Below are positions 9,779 to 21,600 of a stretch of DNA of 64,000 nt, one piece after another. The DNA lies in NCBI RefSeq assembly GCF_022965805.1, contig NW_027331381.1, positions 62,001 to 126,000 on the forward strand. Reading direction: 5' to 3'. The number at the start of each line of letters is the position of its first letter. The stretch's first letter is position 1. The translations under genes and the position numbers were made by a program. The DNA is from Primulina eburnea (taxonomy: Eukaryota > Streptophyta > Magnoliopsida > Lamiales > Gesneriaceae). The notes under the pieces are model-generated. The model searched no databases. It had not been told where the DNA came from and was given only the letters and a program-made list of their open reading frames with translations.

Positions 9779-12700
9779 GAAGTAAACATTTCAATTAACT
9801 CTACTTCTTGGGTATTGGATACCAAATGTTGATCACATCTCTGTAATGTGTTACAGGTGATGGGAAGAAGTAGGAAGCTTAGGGAGGTGTGACCTTCTTG
9901 AGGATGGGCAATGGAGCAAGAGTTGCTGCCAAGACCTTAAGAGATGTTTACTTATTGTTGAACAATAGTTTTAAGTTAATTAAGAGATGTTTTGTTTGTA
10001 CCTTTTTGATGAAAAACATTATTTCCATTTCTATTGTGATAAAGATGGATATTCTTGTTTATTTTGCAAAGGTGTTTGCAACATTTACATGAATGAATGT
10101 TTGATTGGTACTTGAGAACTTGAAAACGATCTCTATAACTTAAAATTAAAAGATATTCCGTTAAATGTCCATTCAAAGGCAGACACCATATGAGATATGG
10201 ATGGGTAAGCCTCCCAAATATTCTTATCTTAGAATATGGGGAGCCCTGCATATGTGAAGCAGGTAGTGGGAGATAAATTGGATAGTTGATCCATTTTATG
10301 TTACTTTGTGGGATATCCAAGGAATTAAGTTGGATATTATTTCTATCATCCCCAAGAAACAAAGGTGTTTGTTTCTAGGAATGCAACCTTTTTGGAAAAG
10401 GGTTTTCTATTGGATAGAAAAAGGGAGATGATAGAACTCGAAGAAGTTCGAGAGACACCCACAATTATAGAACCCACACCCGAAGAGCCAAGAGAGGAGA
10501 TACAAGCTCCTAGCAGATACGAGAAAGTCTCGAGACCACCTATGAGGTATGGTCAGCTTCTTGAAGAGGGCCATGATGAGCCTAACCATGGATGTGATCC
10601 ATGGACCTTCAAGGAAGCATTATCTGATGCCGATTCATCCAAGTGGCTTGAAGCAATGGAATCTGAGATGAATTCCATGCATTCGAACCAAGTGTAGGAT
10701 CTTGTGGATCCACCTGAGGGAACTGTTCCCATAGGGACTTGGGGCGGATGGGAAGGTATTGACCTTCAAGGCGCGATTGGTGGCAAAAGGATGTACTCAA
10801 AGACAAGGAGTTGACTTTGAGGAAACCTTTTCCCAGTCGCAATGTTCAAGTCCATAAGGATTTTGCTAGCCATAGCTGCATGGTATGACTGTGAGATATG
10901 GCAGATGGATGTCAAGACAAACTTTCTTAATGGGGATTTTAAGAAAGTTATTTACATGTCTTAACCTGAAGGGTTTACATCTATCGGAAGTGAGCATATG
11001 GTATGCAAACTTCAGAGATCTATTTATGATCTAAAGCAGGCATCTAGGAGTTGGAACCTCAGATTCGACAGTACAATCAAATAGTTGATTTACTAAGATC
11101 CTGAGGAACCCTTTGTGTATAAGAAGGTCAAGTGGGAGTGTCGGTTCGATTTTAGTGTTGCTTGGGATAGTGCTTGGCCGTGACTTGAGTGCACCCGCGC
11201 TCTTAACTGGAGTGCCCCCGCGGTGTACTGTGCTGTTTTGGAGTTGGAATGCCGTGAGCACACCGCACCCGCGGTGATGTAGAGACCGCCCCTGCGGTAG
11301 AGACCGCACCCGCGCTGCTTGCGTCGCCGCACCGCGCTGTTTGTGTTCCAGAATTTTTGAGAATGCCGTAACTTAGGCGCACCCGCGGTCCTTGTGTTGG
11401 CGCACCCGCGGTGAAGGTATGGGCGAGTTTTTAAGCTACTTTTGGAGTGGTTGGCCATACTTTCCCTTTCTTTTCTCCTCCATTCTCGACTTTTCTCTCC
11501 ATTTCAAGGGTTTTCAGTCATTTCTTTCACTCCCTATCTTCGATTCAAGCGTTTGTTTGGAATTTCGACTTGAGTTCGACGTTCTCCTTGGTGCTAGGAA
11601 GCTTGGGTAAGCTTTTGGTGCGATTCTGTTAAGGTTGTAAATTAAGAGTTATTTAGGTTGGTTGTTTATGTGGATTTATGGATTATTTAGCTTGTAATCT
11701 TGGATATTTAGTTGATATTGGTGTTATTTGTGGATTATTTGTTGTAGGTGGTGATCAAGAGCTAAGTTGAGGTGTTTGTTGTGGTTTGTAAGTGGAAATT
11801 CATTCCTTTTGCTCACATGATTATATATGTATGTGTTTCAAAGAGTTTATTGTGTTATTCCCTTTCATTTGATCCATAGTATGTATTGTTATATGTATTG
11901 GAGGCATTGTATGTCTCATTATTGATTAAAGGGAATACAAAGAGATATATAGAGTTCAAAGTGATTGTTAAAACCAGAGAAGATTTTAAATGTTTTCGGA
12001 TTGATAAATACATAGTCAGAGATTGCATGCATATTAGATGATCATCGCCTATAGGCTTATATCCCTCAGAGTTATCGGTATTTATATCGATTTGGGATAC
12101 GAGCACCCCAGAGCAGAGATACTATTGATATCAATCCCCAGAGCAAAAGAGAATACCATCATATTTTTATGCTATTGCTATGTTTATTGATATTCAGAGT
12201 TTACAGTTCAGAGTTGATGGTATTTATGATTTCAAAGATATGTTTTACAGAGTTATTGTTCATTGTTATATAAGAGTTCCACTTGCTGAGATTTATTCTC
12301 ATTCAGTTATTTTTCATGTGATGCAGATCAGAGTGGTGCTCCGGGACGTTGAACTGTAGATCGGGGTCATATGCATACACCGTTGGAGGGATGATTTGGC
12401 ATGATCATAGGAATGATGTTTGTTTTTGTTATGTCATTTAAATGATCATGTATTTATTTTGTAAAGATATTAAAGAAATGTATTTTGAAACTCCTTCCGT
12501 ATATTTGTGACATTCCTTGTGTTGTATGTTGATGACATTCTACTCATTGAAAATGATGTAGGAATGTTGCAATCAACTAATATATGGTTAGCGAGTAAGT
12601 TCTCGATGCACGACTTGGGTGAAGCATCTTTTGTATTGTGAATACAGATCTATTGAGATAGATCGAGAAGATTGCTTGGTCTCACCCAGTCCACATACAT

Positions 12701-13434
12701 TGATACCATCGTGAAGCCGTTCTCGATGGATGAGTCCAAGGGAGGACACCTACCAATGTGTCATGGCGTGTCCCTATCCAAGTCTGTCTCCCAAGACTGA
12801 TGCAGAGATAGTGGCGATGACACGCATTCCGTATGCTTCGGCAATTGGTAGCATCATGTATGGGATGATATCTACACGTCTTGACGTGGCTTTCGCACTA
12901 AGTGTAGTGAGTAGATATCAATCGAACCCTGGTCTTCCACACTGGAAAGCTGTGAAAGACATCCTCAAGTAGTTGAGAAGGACCAATAAAGTGTTCTTGG
13001 TCTATGGGGTGGAGAACTAAAATTGGAAGGCTATACCGACTCTAGCTTCCAAAGCGATATCGATGACTCGAAGTCAACCTCTGGTTTTGTATTCATGCTC
13101 AATGGTGCTGCAGTCTCTTGGAAGAGTTCCAAGCAAGACAATATTACGGATTCCAGCACAGAGGCCGAATACATTGCTGCATCAGATGCAGCAAGGGAGG
13201 CTGTTTGGATAAGGAATTTCGTCCAAGAGTTGGGCGTCATTCCTAATGGAGTTGCTCCTGTCCCGGTGTTGTGTGACAACACGGGAGCTATAGCTCAAGC
13301 AAAGGAGCCTAGGTCTCATCAGAAATCCAAACTAGTATTGAGAAAGTACCACATCCTCGGAGAGATTGTGGAAAGAGGAGATGTGTCTTTTGACACGGTC
13401 GGCTCCGCCGATAATGTTGATTGATCCACTAGCT
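9779..13434 (+). pseudogene. pol: Copia-I copy 1 pol remnant (protease, RT, RNase H; integrase core missing)
   Basis: Fragments in Copia order but in several frames. A protease remnant lies near 9810-9990, where the active-site motif reads VLDTKC followed by a stop instead of DTG. At about 10140-10390 is the segment that normally follows integrase (PYVKQ-like, then VSRNATFLEKGF). RT starts near 10590 (DPWTFKEALSDADSSKWLEA), with a stop at about 10695. The RT active-site codons for YVDD are at 12525-12536, cut off from the RT front by the insertion at 11141-12504. RNase H spans about 12730-13424, including [19 protein letters not shown]. No GAG-pre-integrase or DDE integrase core can be found between the protease and the post-integrase segment, so it was lost before copies 1 and 2 formed. 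Confidence 0.85.
11141..12504 (+). repeat. Truncated Gypsy-A-type LTR fragment inside Copia-I RT
   Basis: Absent from copy 2, where the RT reads straight across (35100/35101). The fragment aligns to the Gypsy-A LTR from about base 153 (CGATTTTAG) to about 60 bases short of its end. It includes the CGCACCCGCGGT units (11180-11410) and the section ending GAAACTCCTTCC. It is clearly diverged from the Gypsy-A LTRs in this window. Neither end is a TG/CA terminus and no target-site duplication is visible, so this is not a normal solo LTR. Confidence 0.82.
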
Positions 13435-13510
13435 AAGCCTTTACCTGGACCATTATTCGACAAGCATCGCGAATCAATGGGTTAGATGCATAAGGGTAGT
13501 TGGCTCTAGT

Positions 13511-13523
13511 GCAAGTGGGAGAT
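13511..13523 (+). promoter_or_regulatory. Polypurine tract, Copia-I copy 1
   Basis: GCAAGTGGGAGAT directly precedes the TG of the 3' LTR. It would prime plus-strand DNA synthesis. The same sequence is found at 36107-36119 in copy 2. Confidence 0.85.
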
Positions 13524-15679
13524 TGTTAGAGTAGGTGCCCGTCGAGCCAAGTGTTGGCCGAGTGTTCACAATGAAACTCTATGTATAAGCAGTCTTTATT
13601 TTAATAATATTTGAAATTATTATTTTGGCAAATCTTTATCTGTATACCCATGCTAGTTGCATAGATAAAGCCCTTGAATATACAAATAGTAGAAAGAATA
13701 TGAGATGCTCATATGATGAGTATCATGAAACTCATATTTGTAATACTGTATATTCTAAACGGTTCCTAGTCGATTCAGCCGCCACTAAGAAGGATATAGG
13801 CCGCTCGAGTTAGAGACTAGTATCTGCGATGTGAGTACCATGTTTCATTGGTAGGGGACATTGTGATGTCCGAACATGCAGATAGGTGCTCCTTGTAGAG
13901 TGCACTGAACAACCCTCCATAAAAGGACTTTCCAAGTGGTTCTCACTTATCGAGTGGAAAAGTCCTGGTTTATGGTTGTACAGAATTAGTCCTTATGACC
14001 CGGGACAACATTGAGACTCTATGTGCTAGAATTACACTTTGACTTGTTTACCGACTCTCATGGGGTCATCAGGTGGCAAGGTTGGGTGTTCTGTCGAAAC
14101 ACATAGGAGTCGATGCATTGTAGTCGGGGATTCACCGCTTACCTTCGGGTATGGATATCCTATGTGTTATCATGTGTATGTAGGTTGAAATCTCTGGCCA
14201 GAGTATGGTTGTAATTATGAAAGGGGTTTCATAGATTACACCATTGATGCAACTACAACATGACACATAGTATCGATTCATTGACAACTCTCGATAAACC
14301 AATGGTTGTCGAATCGGTCGGGATATATGAGTTGAAGGGACCGTACTGTACGCTAACCATAATTGAATGGTTCTTGCAGGCACTATCATTTGATACCTAG
14401 GGAATCATGTAAGCGATGCTGCTAGGCGTTTAACATGATTGGTTGGGTACTATCAGACTTGAGTTCTGACGTTCTTATTATCAAGGTGTTGATAAATAAG
14501 AATGGAGCAATTGGGGTATGCTCGTATAAGGACATGTTTAGTCCGAATCACATGGTGATGTGAACCCACGGCTAGTTGTATCAATGAACCATTGAGGGCC
14601 ACACAAGTACTAGCTTTCTAGATCCCGTTGAGAAGTAAAAAATAGTTCAATGTGTTGAACGGCTTATAAAGGAGTTTATAAGCGTAAGGAAAATTAGAAG
14701 TATGACTTCTATAATGGAGAAAATAGTTCAAAGTGTTGAACGACTTATAAATGAGTTTATAAGTGTAAGGAAAAAAAATAGAAGTATGACTTCTATGAGA
14801 GAAATGTAAATTTTGATTTATGGAAGTGTTCCTAAATTAAAATTTGGCCAAGTGAATAATGTAATTGAAAATTGTGATTTTCATAAACATTATTATGGAC
14901 TAAATAAATTAATTCAAGTGTTGAATTAATTAAACACTAGTGGACCTAGTAGAGTCCAAATAATTAAATTAATTCAAGTGTTGAATTAATTAAATAATAT
15001 TGAGTCTTGTAGAGCTCAATTAAAATAATTATTTAACTAGTGGGACTTGGGTAAATTCAAGTAATGTTTAATTAGTCTCAAATATGTTTGAGATAATTAA
15101 ATTTAGTCCAAGGTTTTTAATTTGATTAAAAAACCATATTATATAATATGCATGCATGGGAGGTCAAGAGTTGGAGACTACTTTTTGGGATATCAAGGCA
15201 TGGCATGCAAAAAGGTGTTTTTGCTTTTTGCTTTTGGACATCCAAGACTAGTCTTCCTTCCCCATTCTAGCAATGCACTTGGCCGAAACTTCTTGCATAT
15301 TCTCTCCATATTTTTTTTTCCTTTTGTGTTCTTCAATTTGTTGGAGAAAACACACACTTCTCTTTGAAAAATCCTCATGTTTTTCTAGTGCAAAATATGA
15401 GGGGATCTTCCTAGTTAGTGGTGGGCCTAATTTTGAAGGAAAGGAAGGAAAGCTTGTAGATCTTCTTTCATTCAAGAGCTAAGGTTTTTAAATCTTAGTT
15501 GGAGCCATACATCAACCTCAAGAGGTTGATAGGTACACTTTCTTACACACTATGAATGTCATTTTGTGTGTTTTTTGTATTTGTTGCACAAGGAAATGGG
15601 GTGGCCGAAATTTTAAGCTAAAAATTTTAGATTTCAAACTTCCGTTGCGCTTCCGGCCACCGTAACCGGTCCGCTTTCA
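13524..15679 (+). repeat. Copia-I copy 1, 3' LTR
   Basis: 2156 bp, TGTTAGAG...TTTCA, with the same palindrome cassette as the 5' LTR. It abuts the IN364 array at 15680. By eye it differs from the copy 2 3' LTR at about ten positions, more than the two 5' LTRs differ from each other once homopolymer length changes are ignored. Confidence 0.93.
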
Positions 15680-18600
15680 CCTAGGACTATTGTTTCTGGT
15701 CGAGATGTTAAATTCTTGAGTTACTTTTGGAAGGCTTTCTGGGCTAAACTTGGCACAAAATTGTTGTTTTCTACTACTTGTCATCCTCAAAACGGATGGA
15801 CAAACTGAAGTTGTCAATAGAACTTTGGGAACACTTTTGCGTGCTATTCTTAAAAGAACTTGGATTGACATTTCTATGGACTTTATTTTGGGCTTGCCTA
15901 GGACTAAGAAGGGGAGGGATTCTATTTTTTTTGTTGTGGATAGATTCTCTAAGATGACACATTTATAGCTTATCATAAAATCGATGATGCTTCAAACATT
16001 GCCGATTTGTTATTTAGAGAAGTCGCTAGGTTGCATGGCATTCCTAGGACTATTGTTTCTGGTCGCGATGTTAAATTCTTGAGTTACTTTTGGAAGACTT
16101 TATGGGCTAAACTTGTCACAAAATTGTTGTTTTCTACTAGCTTGTCATCCTCGAAACGGATGGACAAACTGAAGTTGTCAATAGAACTTTGGGAACACTT
16201 TTGCGTGCTATTCTTAAAAAGAACTTGGATTGACATTTCTATGGACTTTATTTTGGGTTGCCTAGGACTAAGAAGGGAGGGATTCTATTTTCGTTGTTGT
16301 GGATAGATTCTCTAAGATGGAACATTTTATAGCTTGTCATAAAACCGATGATGCTTCAAACATTGCGGATTTGTTCTTTAGAGAAGTCGCTAGGTTGCAT
16401 GGCATGCCTAGGACTATTGTTTCTGGTCGCGCTGTTAAATTATTGAGTTAATTTTGGAAGACTTTATGGGCTAAAATTGGCACAAAATTGTTGTTTTCTA
16501 CGACTTGTCATCTTCAAACGGATGTACAAACTGAAATTGTCAATAGAACTTTGGGAACACTTTTGCGTGCTATTCTTAAAAAGAACTTGGATTGACATTT
16601 CTATGGACTTTATTTTGGGGTTGCATAGGACTAAGAAGGGGAGGGATTCTATTTTTGTTGTTGTGGATAGATTCTCTAAGATGGCACATTTTATAGCTTG
16701 TCATAAAACCGATGATACTTCAAACATTGTGGATTTGTTCTTTAAAAAAGTCGCTAGGTTGCATGGTATGCCTAGGACTATTTTTTCTGGTTCGATGTTA
16801 AATTATTGAGTTACTTTTGGAATACTTTATGGGCTAAACTTGGCACAAAATTGTTGTTTTCTACTACTTGTCATCCTCAAACGGATGGACAAACTGAAGT
16901 TGTCAATAGAACTTTGGGAACACTTTTGCGTGCTATTCTTAAAAAGAACTTGGATTGACATTTCTATGGACTTTATTTTGGGTTGCCTAGGACTAAGAAG
17001 GGGAGGGATTCTATTTTTGTTGTTGTGGATAGATTCTCTAAGATGGCACATTTTATAGCTTGTCATAAAATCGATGATGCTTCAAACATTGCGGATTTGT
17101 TCTTTAGAGAAGTCGTTAGGTTGCATGGCATGCCTAGGACTATTGTTTCTGGTTCGCGATGTTAAATTCTTGAGTTACTTTTGGAAGACTTTATGGGCTA
17201 AACTTGGCACAAAATTGTTGTTTTATACTACTTGTCATCCTCGAACGGATGGACAAACTGAAGTTGTCAATAGAACTTTGGGAACACTTTGCGTGCTATT
17301 CTTAAAAAGAACTTGGATTGACATTTCTATGGACTTTATTTTGGGGTTGCCTAGGACTAAGAAGGGAGGGATTCTATTTTCGTTGTTGTGGATAGATTCT
17401 CTAAGATGGCACATTTTATAGCTTGTCATAAAACCGATGATGCTTCAAACATTGCGGATTTGTTCTTTAGAGAAGTCGTTAGGTTGCATGGCATGCCTAG
17501 GACTATTGTTTCTGGTCGCGATGTTAAATTCTTGAGTTACTTTGGAAGACTTTATGGGCTAAACTTGGCACAAAATTGTTGTTTTCTACTACTTGTCATC
17601 CTCGAACGGATGGACAAACTGAAGTTGTCAATAGAACTTTGGGAACACTTTTGCGTGCTATTCTTAAAAAGAACTTGGATTGACATTTCTATGGACTTTA
17701 TTTTGGGTTGCCTAGGACTAAGAAGGGGAGGGATTCTATTTTTGTTGTTGTGGATAGATTCTCTAAGATGGCACATTTTATAGCTTGTCATAAAACCGAT
17801 GATGCTTCAAACATTGCGGATTTGTTCTTTAGAGAAGTCGCTTAGGTTGCATGGCATGCCTAGGACTATTGTTTCTGGTCGCGATGTTAAATTCTTGAGT
17901 TACTTTTGGAAGACTTTATGGGCTAAACTTGGCACAAAATTGTTGTTTTCTACTACTTGTCATCCTCAAACGGATGGACAAACTGAAGTTGTCAATAGAA
18001 CTTTGGGAACACTTTTGCGTGCTATTCTTAAAAAGAACTTGGATTGACATTTCTATGGACTTTATTTTGGGGTTGCCTAGGACTAAGAAGGGGAGGGATT
18101 CTATTTTTGTTGTTGTGGATAGATTCTCTAAGATGGCACATTTTATAGCTTGTCATAAAACCGATGATGCTTCAAACATTGCGGATTTGTTCTTTAGAGA
18201 AGTCGTTAGGTTGCATGGCATGCCTAGGACTATTGTTTCTGGTCGCGATGTTAAATTCTTGAGTTACTTTTGGAATACTTTATGGGCTAAACTTGGCACA
18301 AAATTGTTGTTTTCTACTACTTGTCATCCTCAAACGGATGGACAAACTGAAGTTGTCAATAGAACTTTGGGAACACTTTTGCGTGCTATTCTTAAAAAGA
18401 ACTTGGATTGACATTTCTATGGACTTTATTTTGGGGTTGCCTAGGACTAAGAAGGGGAGGGATTCTATTTTTGTTGTTGTGGATAGATTCTCTAAGATGG
18501 CACATTTTATAGCTTGTCATAAAACCGATGATGCTTCAAACATTGCGGATTTGTTCTTTAGAGAAGTCGCTAGGTTGCATGGCATGCCTAGGACTATTGT

Positions 18601-21600
18601 TTCTGGTCGCGATGTTAAATTCTTGAGTTACTTTTGGAAGACTTTATGGGCTAAACTTGGCACAAAATTGTTGTTTTCTACTACTTGTCATCCTCAAACG
18701 GATGGACAAACTGAAGTTGTCAATAGAACTTTGGGAACACTTTTGCGTGCTATTCTTAAAAGAACTTGGATTGACATTTCTATGGACTTTATTTTGGGGT
18801 TGCCTAGGACTAAGAAGGGAGGGATTCTATTTTGTTGTTGTGGATAGATTCTCTAAGATGGCACATTTTATAGCTTGTCATAAAACCGATGATGCTTCAA
18901 ACATTGCGGATTTGTTCTTTAGAGAAGTCGTTAGGTTGCATGGCATGCCTAGGACTATTGTTTCTGGTCGCGATGTTAAATTCTTGAGTTACTTTTGGAA
19001 GACTTTATGGGCTAAACTTGGCACAAAATTGTTGTTTTCTACTACTTGTCATCCTCAACGGATGGACAAACTGAAGTTGTCAATAGAACTTTGGGAACAC
19101 TTTTGCGTGCTATTCTTAAAAAGAACTTGGATTGACATTTCTATGGACTTTATTTTGGGGTTGCCTAGGACTAAGAAGGGGAGGGATTCTATTTTTGTTG
19201 TTGTGGATAGATTCTCTAAGATGGCACATTTTATAGCTTGTCATAAAACCGATGATGCTTCAAACATTGCGGATTTGTTCTTTAGAGAAGTCGTTAGGTT
19301 GCATGGCATGCCTAGGACTATTGTTTCTGGTCGCGATGTTAAATTCTTGAGTTACTTTTGGAAGACTTTATGGGCTAAACTTGGCACAAAATTGTTGTTT
19401 TCTACTACTTGTCATCCTCAAACGGATGGACAAACTGAAGTTGTCAATAGAACTTTGGGAACACTTTTGCGTGCTATTCTTAAAAAGAACTTGGATTGAC
19501 ATTTCTATGGACTTTATTTTGGGGTTGCCTAGGACTAAGAAGGGGAGGGATTCTATTTTTGTTGTTGTGGATAGATTCTCTAAGATGGCACATTTTATAG
19601 CTTGTCATAAAACCGATGATGCTTCAAACATTGCGGATTTGTTCTTTAGAGAAGTCGTTAGGTTGCATGGCATGCCTAGGACTATTGTTTCTGGTCGCGA
19701 TGTTAAATTCTTGAGTTACTTTTGGAAGACTTTATGGGCTAAACTTGGCACAAAATTGTTGTTTTCTACTACTTGTCATCCTCAACGGATGGACAAACTG
19801 AAGTTGTCAATAGAACTTTGGGAACACTTTTGCGTGCTATTCTTAAAAAGAACTTGGATTGACATTTCTATGGACTTTATTTTGGGGTTGCCTAGGACTA
19901 AGAAGGGGAGGGATTCTATTTTTGTTGTTGTGGATAGATTCTCTAAGATGGCACATTTTATAGCTTGTCATAAAACCGATGATGCTTCAAACATTGCGGA
20001 TTTGTTCTTTAGAGAAGTCGTTAGGTTGCATGGCATGCCTAGGACTATTGTTTCTGGTCGCGATGTTAAATTCTTGAGTTACTTTTGGAAGACTTTATGG
20101 GCTAAACTTGGCACAAAATTGTTGTTTTCTACTACTTGTCATCCTCAAACGGATGGACAAACTGAAGTTGTCAATAGAACTTTGGGAACACTTTTGCGTG
20201 CTATTCTTAAAAAGAACTTGGATTGACATTTCTATGGACTTTATTTTGGGGTTGCCTAGGACTAAGAAGGGGAGGGATTCTATTTTTGTTGTTGTGGATA
20301 GATTCTCTAAGATGGCACATTTTATAGCTTGTCATAAAACCGATGATGCTTCAAACATTGCGGATTTGTTCTTTAGAGAAGTCGTTAGGTTGCATGCATG
20401 CCTAGGACTATTGTTTCTGGTCGCGATGTTAAATTCTTGAGTTACTTTTGGAAGACTTTATGGGCTAAACTTGGCACAAAATTGTTGTTTTCTACTACTT
20501 GTCATCCTCGAACGGATGGACAAACTGAAGTTGTCAATAGAACTTTGGGAACACTTTTGCGTGCTATTCTTAAAAAGAACTTGGATTGACATTTCTATGG
20601 ACTTTATTTTGGGGTTGCCTAGGACTAAGAAGGGGAGGGATTCTATTTTTGTTGTTGTGGATAGATTCTCTAAGATGGCACATTTTATAGCTTGTCATAA
20701 AACCGATGATGCTTCAAACATTGCGGATTTGTTCTTTAGAGAAGTCGTTAGGTTGCATGGCATGCCTAGGACTATTGTTTCTGTTCGCGATGTTAAATTC
20801 TTGAGTTACTTTTGGAAGACTTTATGGGCTAAACTTGGCACAAAATTGTTGTTTTCTACTACTTGTCATCCTCAACGGATGGACAAACTGAAGTTGTCAA
20901 TAGAACTTTGGGAACACTTTTGCGTGCTATTCTTAAAAAGAACTTGGATTGACATTTCTATGGACTTTATTTTGGGGTTGCCTAGGACTAAGAAGGGGAG
21001 GGATTCTATTTTTGTTGTTGTGGATAGATTCTCTAAGATGGCACATTTTATAGCTTGTCATAAAACCGATGATGCTTCAAACATTGCGGATTTGTTCTTT
21101 AGAGAAGTCGTTAGGTTGCATGGCATGCCTAGGACTATTGTTTCTGGTCGCGATGTTAAATTCTTGAGTTACTTTTGGAAGACTTTATGGGCTAAACTTG
21201 GCACAAAATTGTTGTTTTCTACTACTTGTCATCCTCGAACGGATGGACAAACTGAAGTTGTCAATAGAACTTTGGGAACACTTTTGCGTGCTATTCTTAA
21301 AAAGAACTTGGATTGACATTTCTATGGACTTTATTTTGGGGTTGCCTAGGACTAAGAAGGGGAGGGATTCTATTTTTGTTGTTGTGGATAGATTCTCTAA
21401 GATGGCACATTTTATAGCTTGTCATAAAACCGATGATGCTTCAAACATTGCGGATTTGTTCTTTAGAGAAGTCGTTAGGTTGCATGGCATGCCTAGGACT
21501 ATTGTTTCTGGTCGCGATGTTAAATTCTTGAGTTACTTTTGGAAGACTTTATGGGCTAAACTTGGCACAAAATTGTTGTTTTCTACTACTTGTCATCCTC

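Larger units (their letters stand above)
4967..15679 (+). mobile_element. Copia-I copy 1 (Ty1/copia LTR retrotransposon, defective)
   Basis: A complete LTR-internal-LTR structure. Two 2156-bp LTRs (4967-7122 and 13524-15679) begin TGTTAGAG and end TTTCA. A tRNA-Met type PBS follows the 5' LTR and a purine tract precedes the 3' LTR. The order gag, protease remnant, RT, RNase H is that of Copia, but the integrase core is missing. A 1364-bp foreign LTR piece interrupts RT. The left flank ends in CGCGG, but the right flank is CCTAG and belongs to the IN364 array. There is therefore no target-site duplication and the right junction is anomalous. Confidence 0.92.
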
